A model generated the notes under the pieces. It was not told where the DNA came from, did no database searches, and worked only from the letters and a program-made list of their open reading frames with translations. DNA of 64,000 nt from contig NC_060060.1 of NCBI RefSeq assembly GCF_020283565.1, positions 33,790,001 through 33,854,000 on the forward strand. The letters are read 5' to 3'. Within the stretch, counting starts at the first letter, position 1. The number at the start of each line of letters is the position of its first letter. Position numbers and translations under genes: made by a program. This stretch comes from Trifolium pratense. Taxonomy: Eukaryota; Streptophyta; Magnoliopsida; Fabales; Fabaceae. This document shows positions 33,150 to 44,066 of the stretch, in pieces.

Positions 33150-35077
33150 ACTATGTAAGTAGTAGTTTCTCTATCATGCTTGTCGTTTCATTTGCTTCTA
33201 CCCTAGCATGATTTGGTAGTTTGAACTATGTGCTATTATGAAGTTCCCGACTTTGTTTCACTACACAAGTTAAGGAAAAATCATCTATAAATGATTTAGT
33301 TAGGACCGGTCTACCTGTTGTTGATTTATTTATTGAACATGTTTATGACATCAATTAGATCAATGCTTATCCATTTTCTGGGCAGTTGTATGCGGAATTC
33401 AGATTTAACGCCAAGTGTTTTAAGAACCAAGGTATTAAATAAATATTATGTTATTGTGATCTAGGCCACAACATCAAGGTTCTGTTATTGAGGCCGCACC
33501 AACAGCATTTGACTGCGGTTCTTTGCAATAACAAAGATTGTGACACAATCATGACCATTATCCCAACAACATTTTAAAACACCTTTCCAATGAAGCTTTT
33601 TCCTTTTATGCACTTTCGAAGCAAACAAAAAGGAAATTGATTAAGTAAGGTTAATGGAACTTTCACGTGGTAATCCGTGAATTTGTTGTCTCACTGAAAT
33701 ATGTCATGTTATTTTCCTAACTGTTTATACGTCAGCTTTTCTAACTGTTTATACGTCAGCAGGAATTGCATTAGTTTTTTTTTCCTTCTTTTGAGGAATG
33801 AAACTGCATTAGCTTTAATTCTCATTGGAAGGTAAAGATTCTGTAGTCTCATTTGAAGTTAGTGAAATAAGTATTATATGGGAAGATTGACTTAAAAATT
33901 ATTGAATTTATGCAATTCAATCAACATGTAACATTTTTTATTTTGTGTGCAGATTTGAGCCTCAGGAAACGGCTGAGTCTTGGTGGTTACTTGAAAGGAG
34001 AAAGACAGGCTTTTGACGATTTCACACTGATGCATGATTTAGCACTGATTAGGAACACCATGTATATAGAATGCCCAAAACTTCACCTCTCTATCTGCGA
34101 TCTCTCTCTCGCTCACCTTTCAGCTTCAAATATTGGAATACTCCTGATTAAATGTTTTCTTTATATTCTCTCCCACTTTCAGTCTTGCCCTAGATTTTTC
34201 CCTTTCCATCTCTTTCGCCGGCGAGAAAAAATGGTGGAAGATCTGCCTTTGCATTCTCACATTGTATATCATGGCAATCCTCTGAATCCATTTAAGATAT
34301 TAAACCTTGTACTTAGCCGTAATTCCGCTGCCTTGTTATTTTTTGCTAGACAATAATAAAATAGTAGCTCCCCCATCTGAAACAATCCATTGTTAATAAG
34401 CTTGGATTTTGCATTGCATCTATAGCCATTAGAATCCATGTCTTCCATGCCTAGGACAAAAGCCAATGAGTTTTGTGAACTATCAGAAGATCTTTAGCTA
34501 AACATAGTGACAACAATCCAGTACTGCAGCTGTTCCACTTAGACTGACCCTCTTAATGTTGCTTTGAAATCCAAACTTGTTAATGCATGGTGTGAGAGGG
34601 AGAATGGAACAATTTGACACAAAGATGTAAATGCTCTTAAGATGTATAGTGTTTCGAAAGAAGAACCACCAAATTCAACTCTGTTTTTAGTAAAATACCA
34701 GGGGGAGCTCATGAACAACTGCTTCTGGCATGCAAACCTCAACTCCAATATCAGATCTTTCCAGTACTTTTGTCTTTGGAATCAAAGTCTATGGTTTCTT
34801 GGTCAAATTTTCACAATTGCAAGTGTTCCTTGAAATGGGAGTGCGACTCTAAATTATTATCAAGAGACAAATATAACAGACATGGTCAAGAAAATAATGT
34901 TATGACTGCTGATGATTCTGTCACATGGACGTGTAACTATATGAATAACTTTCTGTTTTTTCTTCCTTAAAAGAAACAAAGTATTTGTAACAAATAGGAA
35001 ATTTCCATTTGCAACCTAAACTGGATTACAATAACGATGGAGTCTTCTTGTTAAAGTGATTAAGATAAGATATTGCA
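33150..35077. other. 3' flank and spacer with duplicated segments
   Basis: About 33413-33590 has weak inverted ends ('AAGTGTTTTAA' and 'TTTTAAAACACC') and may be a MITE. About 33720-33760 has a 24-bp tandem duplication ('CTAACTGTTTATACGTCAGC'). About 33950-34050 resembles 10010-10110, and 34340-34700 is copy 2 of the segment at 28370-28700. Open stretches such as 33910-34356 have no family match and look fortuitous. Confidence 0.5.
33775..33801 (-). mobile_element. A-rich micro-insertion (minus) with 11-bp target duplication
   Basis: A T-rich tract with 'CCTTCTTTTGAGGAATG' between 'AATTGCATTAG' (33764-33774) and 'AACTGCATTAG' (33802-33812), one mismatch. Confidence 0.55.
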
Positions 35078-35085
35078 AGGTAAAG

Positions 35086-35643
35086 TAGGGATGGCAAAAA
35101 AACCCAAACCCGAGAGACCCACCCGAACCCAAACCCAAGTCAACGGGCGAAACCCGATTTGACTGGGTTTGGGTTTGGGTTCGGGTGACACCCGATAATA
35201 TGGGTGTGGATTTGGTATCAGTCAAACCCACACCCGAAACCCATACACCCACCCGAAATATTTTATAATTACCTAATTACCCTCATAATCTCCCTCAATT
35301 TCCTTGGAAGACCTTAAATTTTAGTTATAATTTAATTTCTTGAAAGTCTATGTTGTAATTTCTTGAAAGTCTATGTTTGAATTTCCTTGGAAGACCTTAA
35401 TTTTAGTTGTAATTTAATTCAAAGTCTATGTTGAAATTTAATTTCTTAAATTTGCAAATTATTTTCAAATGTGTTGCGGGTTTGAGTTTGGGTGAAAAAA
35501 ACCCGAACCCAATGGGTGTGGGCGTGGGTGTTGTTTTGCCACCCGAACAACATTTGAGTTTGGGTTTGGGTTTGGGTGATGATTTCGGGTGTGGGTTTGG
35601 TAAGTGTCAAACCCGCACCCATGGGCGCCCGTTGTCATCCCTA
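35086..35643. mobile_element. hAT-like non-autonomous element, 558 bp, with ACCCGAACCC motif arrays
   Basis: The ends 'TAGGGATGGCAA' and 'TTGTCATCCCTA' are inverted copies, flanked by a perfect 8-bp duplication 'AGGTAAAG' (35078-35085 and 35644-35651), the hAT length. Subterminal zones (about 35098-35250 and 35475-35630) are filled with ACCCGAACCC/GGGTTTGGGT motifs in both orientations; the centre is AT-rich. Open stretches through the arrays are not genes. Confidence 0.92.
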
Positions 35644-35807
35644 AGGTAAAGTAACGTTTTAGGGTTTAACGGTATAAGGATTTTAAAATTAAGAATCTAA
35701 TACCAAGTCATCAATATCAAGATTTGTCCTAGCGGTAAGGAATTTAGGTTATTTAAGTAAGTAAAGTAAGTGGTTATTTAAGTAAGTGTCTTTCTAACTG
35801 AGTTTTT

Positions 35808-35895
35808 GAAGCCACTAGGTTTAATCCAGTGGTTGGGGATTTGGGTAGTATAGGTCCTGGGTTCGATTCCAGACTACAAAAAGAAAGAAAGTGAT
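35808..35895 (+). mobile_element. SINE-like fragment
   Basis: 'CAGTGGTTGGGGATTTGGG' and B box 'GGGTTCGATTCC' followed by an A-rich end. Short, boundaries uncertain. Confidence 0.5.
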
Positions 35896-36053
35896 GACTA
35901 TTAAGGGGATATTAGACTTTTATTTAGTTACAAATATATAGTAATAAATTATATTCCATCGGTCCCATTTTATAAGATCTATTTTGACTAAATGTATTAT
36001 TCATATGTCTTGTTTTGACCGTATTTTTTTAAATGTGTATAAATATAATATTA

Positions 36054-36212
36054 CTCTCTCCATTTTATAAGGAGTATCATATGTTTCGATGAATATTTTT
36101 AAAATATCAAATTTTTATAATTTTTACCAATAGAGAATTAAAGATATTCGTAATCAAAATTATTTATCAACATGCCAATGAGTTTTTATATTATATTTTG
36201 GGGCGGAGGAAG
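36054..36212. mobile_element. Stowaway-like MITE
   Basis: Left 'CTCTCTCCATTTTATAAGG' and right 'GGGGCGGAGGAAG' are the usual imperfect ends of this class, each next to TA. Confidence 0.6.
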
Positions 36213-36239
36213 TAAATATTTGTCTAGCTCGGGACTCAT

Positions 36240-36261
36240 TTTTTTTTTTTTTACAAAGAAT
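36240..36261 (-). mobile_element. Poly(A) micro-insertion (minus) with 7-bp target duplication
   Basis: A T-tract plus 'ACAAAGAAT' between copies of 'GACTCAT' (36233-36239 and 36262-36268). The short duplication makes this the weakest of the set. Confidence 0.45.
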
Positions 36262-36646
36262 GACTCATATTCTCTTTGACCAAAATTCAATGGCTCTTAA
36301 TAATTTTGATTTTTTTAATTTAGTTTATAAGCTATTGATTTTATATTTTTAACTTTTAAGTATCACTAAATTTTTTGCCTTTAGATCTCTAGGTGTTGAA
36401 CCAACCCTGCTTTGACTCTCTTTTTTGATGGATAATTTACCTCTTTCAGTTTTTAATATACAATTAATTAATTTTTCAATTAAACCTCTAATTGATATTA
36501 CTTCATTCTCAGTTCAGCAACAGATTCATTTTTTTTTTTTTTTTGTGAATTAATTAAGTATCCCAGTTGTCACTAACATCGAATAAAACAACCCCACTTC
36601 TTCTCACCAACAACATTTCCTTATCCAGAGAGAGAAACCAACCAGA

Positions 36647-37456
36647 ATGGAAAACCCCATTCTCAAAACCCTCCAATACTGGCTAGTCTACCATCCAAAA
36701 ATCCTAAACTTCACATGGAACCCTCCTCAAACCCCAGCCTCATCCCCACTATTCCTCTTTCTCTCCATAGCCACTTATCTCTCCCTCACTTTCCTTCTTC
36801 TCTTCCCTCTCCCACCTTTCCCACCTCACTTCCTCAAACCCTTCACAGCACTTCATAACCTCACTCTCTCCATCCTCTCCCTCACTATGGCTATTGGCAC
36901 CTCCCTCACCATCTTAACTCACACCCCCAATCTCCACTCCACCATCTGTTTCCCTATTCACACCCCTCCAACTGGGCCACTCTTCTTTTGGGCTTACATC
37001 TTCTACCTCTCTAAATTCCTTGAATTCATAGACACTCTTTTCATCATCCTCTCTAGATCAATCAAACGTCTCTCCTTCCTCCACGTGTACCATCATTCCA
37101 CTGTTCCAATCATGTGCTATCTATGGCTCAATTCTTCTCAGTCATTATTCCCAATCGCTCTTCTAACTAACTCATCCGTCCACGTCATCATGTACTCTTA
37201 CTATTTTCTCACGGCAGTCGGAATTCGACCGCCGTGGAAACGCGCCGTCACGGATTGCCAGATTGTTCAGTTTGTTTTCAGCTTCGCTGTCTCCGGTGTC
37301 ATGCTTTATTACCACTTTGGATCCGGTGGTGGTGGTGGTGGATGCTCTGGGATGAAGGCTTGGTGCTTCAATGCTGTTTTTAATGCTTCTCTTTTGGTTC
37401 TTTTTCTTGATTTTCATCTCAAGAGTTATGCTAATTCTAAGAAGAAACGTACTTAA
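36647..37456 (+). CDS. ELO/HOS3-type fatty-acid elongase condensing enzyme (intronless)
   Basis: A single 269-codon exon. The histidine box 'HVYHH' (residues 146-150) and the preceding 'YLSKFLEFIDTLFIIL' (about 120-135) are the hallmarks of ELO-family very-long-chain fatty-acid elongases, ER membrane proteins that condense malonyl-CoA with an acyl-CoA. Several hydrophobic spans are evident (about 33-55, 72-92, 110-137, 155-195, 208-225 and 245-260), and the C-terminus 'SKKKRT' resembles a lysine-rich ER retention tail. Plants have a few ELO homologues (HOS3 group) besides the FAE1/KCS class, and intronless structure is usual for them. A glycine run (about residues 228-233) comes from a GGT repeat. 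The gene interrupts the F-box cluster. Confidence 0.88.
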   Translation: MENPILKTLQYWLVYHPKILNFTWNPPQTPASSPLFLFLSIATYLSLTFLLLFPLPPFPPHFLKPFTALHNLTLSILSLTMAIGTSLTILTHTPNLHSTICFPIHTPPTGPLFFWAYIFYLSKFLEFIDTLFIILSRSIKRLSFLHVYHHSTVPIMCYLWLNSSQSLFPIALLTNSSVHVIMYSYYFLTAVGIRPPWKRAVTDCQIVQFVFSFAVSGVMLYYHFGSGGGGGGCSGMKAWCFNAVFNASLLVLFLDFHLKSYANSKKKRT

Positions 37457-38970
37457 TTGATTAATTAATTGTTTGATTGTGTTTTGTTTCTTTTGCTTTC
37501 AATGGATTTTGAGTTGATCCGGTGACATTGGTTTGGGACCTGGAGTGTGCCCAAGTTCGATTCTATCTGTTGTCAATTTGTATTAACTAATTTAACTTCT
37601 TCAAAGAAAAATAAAAGAATTTGGATTTAAAGCACACATTGATACTTGTGTTAGTCGTCCGATACTAAAATTGACAGTTGATATTGTGTATAGTTGACTT
37701 TGTTAATGTGTAATTTGAATTGTCCGATCTTTAATTAACGTCTCCGAAGCTGCGAAATTTTTAATTGTAGACTATTCGGTTCATTTTCAACACAATTCAA
37801 GCGACACATTTTGGTCATTGCACATGCTCTAATTCTTGAATGTATCATTTGTTAGTTAGTTTGGTCGTATATGTTTTTGGTTGGTTACTTCATACATGAA
37901 ATTAGATCCGTTGACCCGGGCAATCTCGTCCTTCATCGCTTGTTAGAGAGCTATAACTTCACCGGTGAGATTGTCGGCCAGATGGGAAGAACTCAATCAT
38001 AAATCATACTCAAAACTAAGCTATAAAACATTAAGTTTTAATGAGTGAAGAATAGTGTTTATAGTAATCAAAATAATTACTACTAAATTTGTGAATCCAC
38101 CTTTGCATAGTCATATGATCACAAGTGTGTTGTCACAATTCGATTGACACTCTTTATGTTCCATTGAATCAAAAGTCAATGTTCTATTAGATGTATATTG
38201 TGTTTGGAAAACATCGTTGGCAATTGTGAAAAGAACCAAATTCAATGCTCAAGTCCTTTTCTATACTTTGGAATGAAACTATATGGTTTCTTGGTCAATT
38301 TCCCACATTTACATTGTTCTTTGAAATGGGAGTGAAATGGTCAAGTAAACAAATTGGTGTGGATGACGCTATCACTAATAGTTGTTGTGACTTGTGAGTA
38401 GCTAGGAATGATAAAGCGGACTGCTCTAAAAAAAAATAAAGGATTATTTTTTGAGAATACAAGGAATTAATTCTAAATTTATCTGATAATGTCAAAAAAC
38501 ATTCTCTGAATAGAAATCTTCCAAAGCAATTCAGATACAAACCGTTCACTGCTCGAGTCGATTTATGCTCGTCCCACTATTAATGCCTTGAAAATGGGAT
38601 GGTTGAGACAGACCATGCATCCACAATGGAGCTCTCCATACTTTGATACTGAACTTAGCCGGCTGCAGTGACTGAATGCTTATGTAACTTTAGTTAATCC
38701 ATATCCGGATTTGAACACAGTTGTGAGTGTCAAGCTTAAACCTTTTTTTTTAGTAGTGTCAACTTGTTAGATACACATTGCTGGATGTAACAAAAAAAAG
38801 AAATACATAATGCAAGTTTTTTTTTCTTTATTTTTGACAAAAAAAAAAAAAAACCCTACACTTACTTTGATCGGTCTAATATCCTTCCAACCCTATTTTG
38901 TAGTGGTGGGCATCAGTTTGGTTTAGGCCGGTTGTAATGGATTGAACGGTTATGCCCATCCCTATTATTT
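37457..38970. other. 3' region of the elongase-like gene and spacer
   Basis: Contains a SINE-like relic (37515-37616) and a third, shorter copy of the duplicated flank segment (38145-38345: 'TATGGTTTCTTGGTCAA', 'TTTGAAATGGGAGTG'). Otherwise AT-rich and non-coding. Confidence 0.5.
37515..37616 (+). mobile_element. SINE-like relic
   Basis: Shares 'GGAGTGTGC', 'GTTCGATTCT' and 'TTAACTTCTTCAAAGAAAAA' with the insertion at 16991-17113. Confidence 0.6.
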
Positions 38971-39413
38971 GACGATTTCTCTCCCAATCCCCCTCAATTC
39001 TTTTCTACCCTCCAAAAATCCAAGTTTGCCCCTTGCGGTTTGAAACATTTTTGCCAAAAAACTTCGGTTCGTATTCACCGAAGCCAAATATTAGACCATT
39101 TCGGTAATTGCAAACCGAACATTAGCGTTTTCGGTACACAAAAAACGAACGTCAGCTTGTTCGGTATCTGCGAACCGAAATGTCCTAGATTTCGGTACGT
39201 TGGTCGCTGGAATTAGGCCATTTTCGGTAGAAATTTACCGAAATAATTGTTTCGGTACCTGCGAACCGAAATGTCCCAGATTTCGGTAAGTGGTTACCGA
39301 AATTTATCAGAATGTCAGCTTATTTCGGTTCGTATAAACCGCAGTACCCCCAGGGGCAAAAACGGAAATTCAGGGGGTAGAAAAGAATTGAGGGGGGTTG
39401 GGAGAGAAACCAT
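38971..39413. mobile_element. Non-autonomous Mutator-like element, 443 bp, with a tandem array of small hairpins
   Basis: Terminal inverted repeats of about 40 bp ('TTTCTCTCCCAATCCCCCTC' on the left against 'GAGGGGGGTTGGGAGAGAAA' on the right) are flanked by a perfect 10-bp duplication 'CCTATTATTT' (38961-38970 and 39414-39423). The interior (about 39062-39345) is a run of roughly nine imperfect palindromes of the type 'TTTCGGTA', 6-10 bases, 'ACCGAAA', some nearly identical (39178 region and 39262-39285). No coding capacity. Confidence 0.92.
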
Positions 39414-39423
39414 CCTATTATTT

Positions 39424-39978
39424 TGTTACTATTAACTTTGTTTTTTAGGATTCTGAAGTCCAAAAAATTGGGGCCTCAATTTTTTTTTTCAAGTCCATGA
39501 TTTGAAAGTTAAGTAGTGTTTTGGAGAACAAATTTCAAAAATGTCAGTTGGTGTGTTGGTTAAGGTTTCAGTATCTAAAGGTCATGAGTTCAAATCTCAT
39601 CTATGCAAATGTTTAACAATCTCTATTATTGGTACTTCTTACAAGTTAGAAATTGCTGCTAAATGATTATCAGTTCAAATGATTATTTTTTATGTTGTTG
39701 ATACTATTTATAATTTAAATAAATGATTTATTTGTAAAAAAAGATTATATTTTTTTATTATTTGTCTCGGGCCTCCAAAACCGAATGAGTGAAACTCATG
39801 TAGTACACACTAAGATCTGGGATTTGAACACGGTTGTAAGTGTCAAGCTTAACCTACAACTTGTACCACATACATATTGCTGGTATTTTTGTTCTTTGTT
39901 TTCGACAAAAAAGAAAAGCCTACACTCATGTTTGGGCTGACATAGATGGTCACTCCGATTCCACATAAACCATTTTGA
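39424..39978. other. Spacer downstream of the LRR gene
   Basis: About 39540-39610 carries a tRNA-like 'TTGGTTAAGGTTTCAG' and 'GAGTTCAAATCTC', probably a SINE fragment. No genes. Confidence 0.45.
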
Positions 39979-42877
39979 TCAGTCTATTATCCTTCTAAAA
40001 TCGAGAATCTTCAAGCTGGTTAAAGTCGACATTCCTGCAAGAGGTAAGTAAATAACAGACAGATTAATAATAGTATCAACGGATAAATCAGAAGTATTAT
40101 ACTCCTTCCAAGAGCAAGTTGTCTTTTATTTGTCTAACTACATAATTGTTTGTCTAATCACCGCACAATCATCACTAAAATGACTATCAAAAGACATTGT
40201 GACATGCATTCAAGAACAAAGAATATCAAACCAATTTCAAATAGTAGTATAATCTAAATTGCAATACTCACCACAAATATCGAGTGATCCTTTCAAGTTG
40301 TTGATACTTAAGTCAAGAGATTCGAGACGTGTAAGACCGTTTAGGGAATAAAGAATATTGTTATTCAAACTGTTTGCCCTTAACACAAGATGTTGTAAAC
40401 TTGCTGGCCATGCAAATCCATGATTCTCTGATAAGAAATTTTAGAACATGTCATTATCTGTATACTATTCACTAGGAATAAGGAACTTACTACTTAGAGA
40501 CCATAAATTATCAGATGATGACAACAAACCTCGAGGCCATAAGTTCAAATTGTTCCCAGCCAAGTCAAGGATCTCCAAAGACCTTAATTTTGATATATCT
40601 AATAATAATATACAAACATACATGATTAGACTTACATAATATGCCTTTCAAAATAAACAAAAAGGCTCAAAATTCAATTTTGACCGTCTTATTTAGTTTC
40701 ATTCAATAATTTGGTCAATTTTTAAACCCGTGATTTTAATCCTCCGTGGTTTTAAATAACCGACGTTTTGTCTGCCTATACATTTTGTAGCTTGATTCTA
40801 TTGATGTGGCTGTTATCCCATATTTTAGTCGAGCTAAAATATGCATCAAGACTCTTATTTAAAGTGAGATATTTATGTGACATCTTGGTTGATGACATGA
40901 AAATTTCTAAGTAGAATCTTAAACATTAATTTACATTAATCTATATCACAAAAACAACTAAATTTGATGTAAAATATTGTCTAGGTGAAATTCTCACTTG
41001 CTAATTCATTTTGGTCATCAAATTAGATGTCAAATAAGCATTCCATTTGTCATATTGTCAAAATTAAGCCTCAAAATATATAGGTGGAGAAAAAGGAAAT
41101 CATTTTAAAAATTAAGAGACATAAATCACAGGTGTAGTAATAGAGAGACAAAAATTGTAAATGAGACCATACAGATGGAACAAAATTTCATTTAAGCTAA
41201 AAATATAAATTAGTTTGACATACTATGAATAGATCTCTGAGTAATTTCACTCCCTTGTAGATTTAACTTCTTGAGGGAAGAAAGCTCACTAAGAGGAGAT
41301 GCAATATCAGTGTCATTGAAGTTGTTGTAAGAGATGTCAAGTATCTCTACATTCTTCAACACGGCGCATAATCCTACACGTTATTAATTAAGTTAATACT
41401 TAATATACATACTGTGTTATGCATATAGCAATCAACATTCCTCCAATGAAACTATAAGCTGAATGTGAAGAAGATCAATTCATTTGCTACATCTCTATAG
41501 CCTACCTTGAATGTGAAGATCCGAGTCTAATCCAATGCCAGGCATATGCAATTCCTTCAAAGATCTGAACCCCCTAAGTGATGGCAGGATTTCATTAGTC
41601 AAATTGTTGTAACCTATGTCAAGCACCTCAAGATGCAACAACTTTGATGAAAGTTTCTCCAAAACTATCTGAAAAACTAAGGTACAAATATATATGTATT
41701 AGTCCTAGTTAATTACTTTTCTGAAACAGAAAAAACATATTATTGATTGCCTTTAAAAAATAAAACTATATCAGGTCTCACTTTGGGAAGAAGTCGTATC
41801 GAACAAGTTCCCGGACAACGATAGAGACTTGAGAGATGAAAGTCCATCTAAACAAGACAGGATGGTGGTAGCATTATCCAAATTATTACCACCCAAGTTT
41901 ATGACTTCCAGATTTTTCAACCCTGCATAATATGTAAATCAAAATGATGGTTACAATTTGGTACTATGTCAAAATATATTCAGTTCTACTTTAGAGATGT
42001 TTGAATTTTTCAAAAATTGCAGTGAACTTTGTAAAATAGACATTTTTAATTAACTCCTAAGAGATGTTAACATTTTTCTTAGTAAATAGTCATTTACTTC
42101 TTGTCGACGAGGTGTAAGCTCATAGAGCGTTTGACCGTAACTACCTACTAACTAAATCTTAAAGGAAATTCTTAGAGTTGGATATCGGGCCTAACTCATC
42201 CTTACAAAACCGGTTTGTAAGGTGATGATTTGCCCTCACCTATAAAACACACATATAGGTCATCTCGCAATGCTTAGCACTATTGAGCTTGATGCGTTGA
42301 TATAAACGGTGGGTGGCCCAATAGCGGAAACCTGATAACAGATGGTCCGACGGATCTTATAGTTGGGTATTGGGCCATCTTGTAACCGATGTGGGACTTC
42401 ATAACATAAATTGTAATTAAGTTCTAAGAAATGGTAACTTAGTAGCTAATGAATGAATATTTCTATTACAAAGTGGAACCAACATGTAGTTAGTAAATTT
42501 CGAAGAATAATGATGAAAATAAAAAAATTTGTATGAGAAAAATAACCTTGAGCAACTCTTGTACAATTGGATAATTGAGTAGATGAAAGGTCGAGAATCT
42601 TCAAATCTTTGAAGATAAGAAAATCAGAGTAGTTAAGATGCCATGGAGGTCCAATATAGGATTGAAGTGTGATTTTAGCAATTCTTCCAGTGGTGGTGTT
42701 GCATTCAATTCCTACCCATTGACAACAATCAGTGTTATCTACCCAAGACAGACCATTTCCCAAACGGGAATTAAGAGACATAAGTGTTTCTCTCTCTTGC
42801 TTCCAACAACCTTCACAACATATTACTTCAACTAAAACAAAAAATAACAAGAACACACTCTTCATTTTCTTCTTCAC
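39979..42877 (-). CDS. Truncated LRR receptor-like protein (7 exons, no transmembrane segment)
   Basis: Predicted exons on the minus strand: 42547-42877, 41782-41922, 41506-41664, 41224-41373, 40491-40598, 40272-40427 and 39979-40034, 1101 nt in all, every junction in phase 1, giving 366 residues. It starts with a signal peptide ('SVFLLFFVLVEVICC') and an LRR N-terminal cap ('CWKQERETLMSLNSRLG', 'DNTDCCQWVGIECN'). Each following exon carries one or two LRRs ('NLEVINLGGNNL', 'HLEVLDIGYNNL', 'NVEILDISYNNF', 'SLEILDLAGNNL', 'RLESLDLSINNL'). Typical receptor-like proteins continue for several hundred residues to a transmembrane segment; here the frame ends at a TGA at 39979-39981 inside the next repeat ('TSLKILDF'). 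It may encode a secreted LRR fragment or be a 3'-deleted pseudogene. Intron 1 holds a repeat (42100-42410). Confidence 0.78.
42100..42410. repeat. Dispersed repeat in intron 1 of the LRR gene
   Basis: Contains 'CTTACAAAACCGGTTTGTAA', 'CCCTCACCTATAAAACACAC' and 'GTAACCGATGTGGGACTTC', sequence of the kind seen in short plant LTR/TRIM-like repeats. Ends and duplication not resolved. Confidence 0.45.
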
Positions 42878-43004
42878 TTTTTGTAAGATTATTATGGGAA
42901 TGGTCTTATATTAGCTTTGAAATATTGAAAAGCTAGCACTCTGTTTGTAAAGTTAATTAATTAATTTAATAATAATAATAATAAATTGGATAAATTGGAG
43001 AAAG

Positions 43005-43022
43005 GATATATTATATATATAG
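43005..43022 (-). promoter_or_regulatory. Putative TATA box of the LRR gene
   Basis: A 'TATATATA' run lies about 130 bp upstream of the ATG at 42877 on the minus strand, a reasonable distance with a ~100-nt leader. In AT-rich DNA this is only suggestive. Confidence 0.35.
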
Positions 43023-43201
43023 CATAAATTGACTTAGGTTGTTTTTCAAATCCCAACCACTCACCGTGTTGAATATTTCTATGATTCTATCCATTGATTG
43101 CTAAACCAATCGACACATAATTTCTTTATCTCAATAGCTGTCACAATTTTCCCACTAAACCATTCAATATTGCACATAGTATTAATATTAAAGTAACTTA
43201 A

Positions 43202-43509
43202 GGCTATGTTTGGATTGGTGGTACAAAATGGAATAGAGCGGAATGGAACATAATGGAATTGAGTGGAACGGAATGTAGTAAAGATACCATTCCATTGTTT
43301 GAATATATTTTATAAATATTCATTCAATTGCATACACCCCAATTTGGAGGGGAAAAAAAATTAGAAGATTGGATGGTATGAGATGGAATGAGTTCCATTG
43401 TGTTCCATTCCACTCCATTCATTTTTTGCAAATCCAAACAATGGAACTTAGTTAGTTACCACTTCATTCCATTCTATTTCATTCTTTACCACCAATCCAA
43501 TCATAGACT
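43202..43509. mobile_element. MITE with 'GGTTGG/GGTGGTA' ends, 308 bp
   Basis: The left 'TATGTTTGGATTGGTGGTAC' is mirrored by right 'TACCACCAATCCAATCATA'; the interior repeats AATGGAAT/ATTCCATT in both orientations. Target duplication not clear. Confidence 0.75.
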
Positions 43510-43593
43510 AAAAGTAATAACTATTAAAAAATATTAATACTAGTAACAATTATTTATTAATTAAAAGTTATACATTTAAGAGTTTAATTGATA

Positions 43594-43739
43594 TGCACCG
43601 ACGGTGTAAAATAGTTTTACACGATCATCCAATAAACAACCACCATTTTGCCATGTCATATCAAGAAAGTGGGGTGATGTGGCGGAAAACATGGTTGGTA
43701 TTGATTGACGGTGTAAAATTATTTGACACCGTCGGTGTA
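43594..43739. mobile_element. MITE with 'TGCACCGACGGTGTAAAA' ends, 146 bp
   Basis: Inverted ends 'TGCACCGACGGTGTAAAATA' and 'TTTGACACCGTCGGTGTA', each also containing the internal palindrome ACCG.CGGT. Confidence 0.75.
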
Positions 43740-44066
43740 TTTAAATTAAATCCTACATTTAAAGAGATGGTGAGTTTAAAATCTCAACTCAACCACTAAA
43801 ATACTTTAAAAAAATTGTGAACAGTCCCGATTTTGGGCCAGGAAAATCAGGCATCCAGCCCAGGGCCTCAAAAGTGGAGCTCATGAAAAAAAAAATTCTA
43901 CCCCAACAATCTTCCATCTACCCCAACACAAATTTTTTAATGACGAAAAGTGACTGTCTATATTTATTAGTTTTGTATGTGCCACGTACAAAGCATATTA
44001 GTAGTATGTGGAAATATATCTTTAATTGCATTCATCAAAGCAAACTCCCTATTAGTCAAAATTACT

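Larger units (their letters stand above)
35652..36646. other. Upstream region of the elongase-like gene
   Basis: Holds a SINE-like B-box sequence (35808-35895), a Stowaway-like MITE (36054-36212) and a poly(T) micro-insertion (36240-36261). The proximal 150 bp before 36647 contain 'CACTTCTTCTCACCAACAAC', probably leader. No clear TATA box assigned. Confidence 0.5.

Noticed and set aside
33910..34356. 148-codon frame downstream of the F-box gene at 31057
   Set aside because: Lies in duplicated 3' flank; the related flank at about 10010-10110 has no corresponding frame, and no domain is recognisable.
35016..35649. Frames with Gly/Leu-rich repeats such as 'GLGLGDD'
   Set aside because: They run through GGGTTTGGGT arrays of the hAT-like element; the composition explains the absence of stops.
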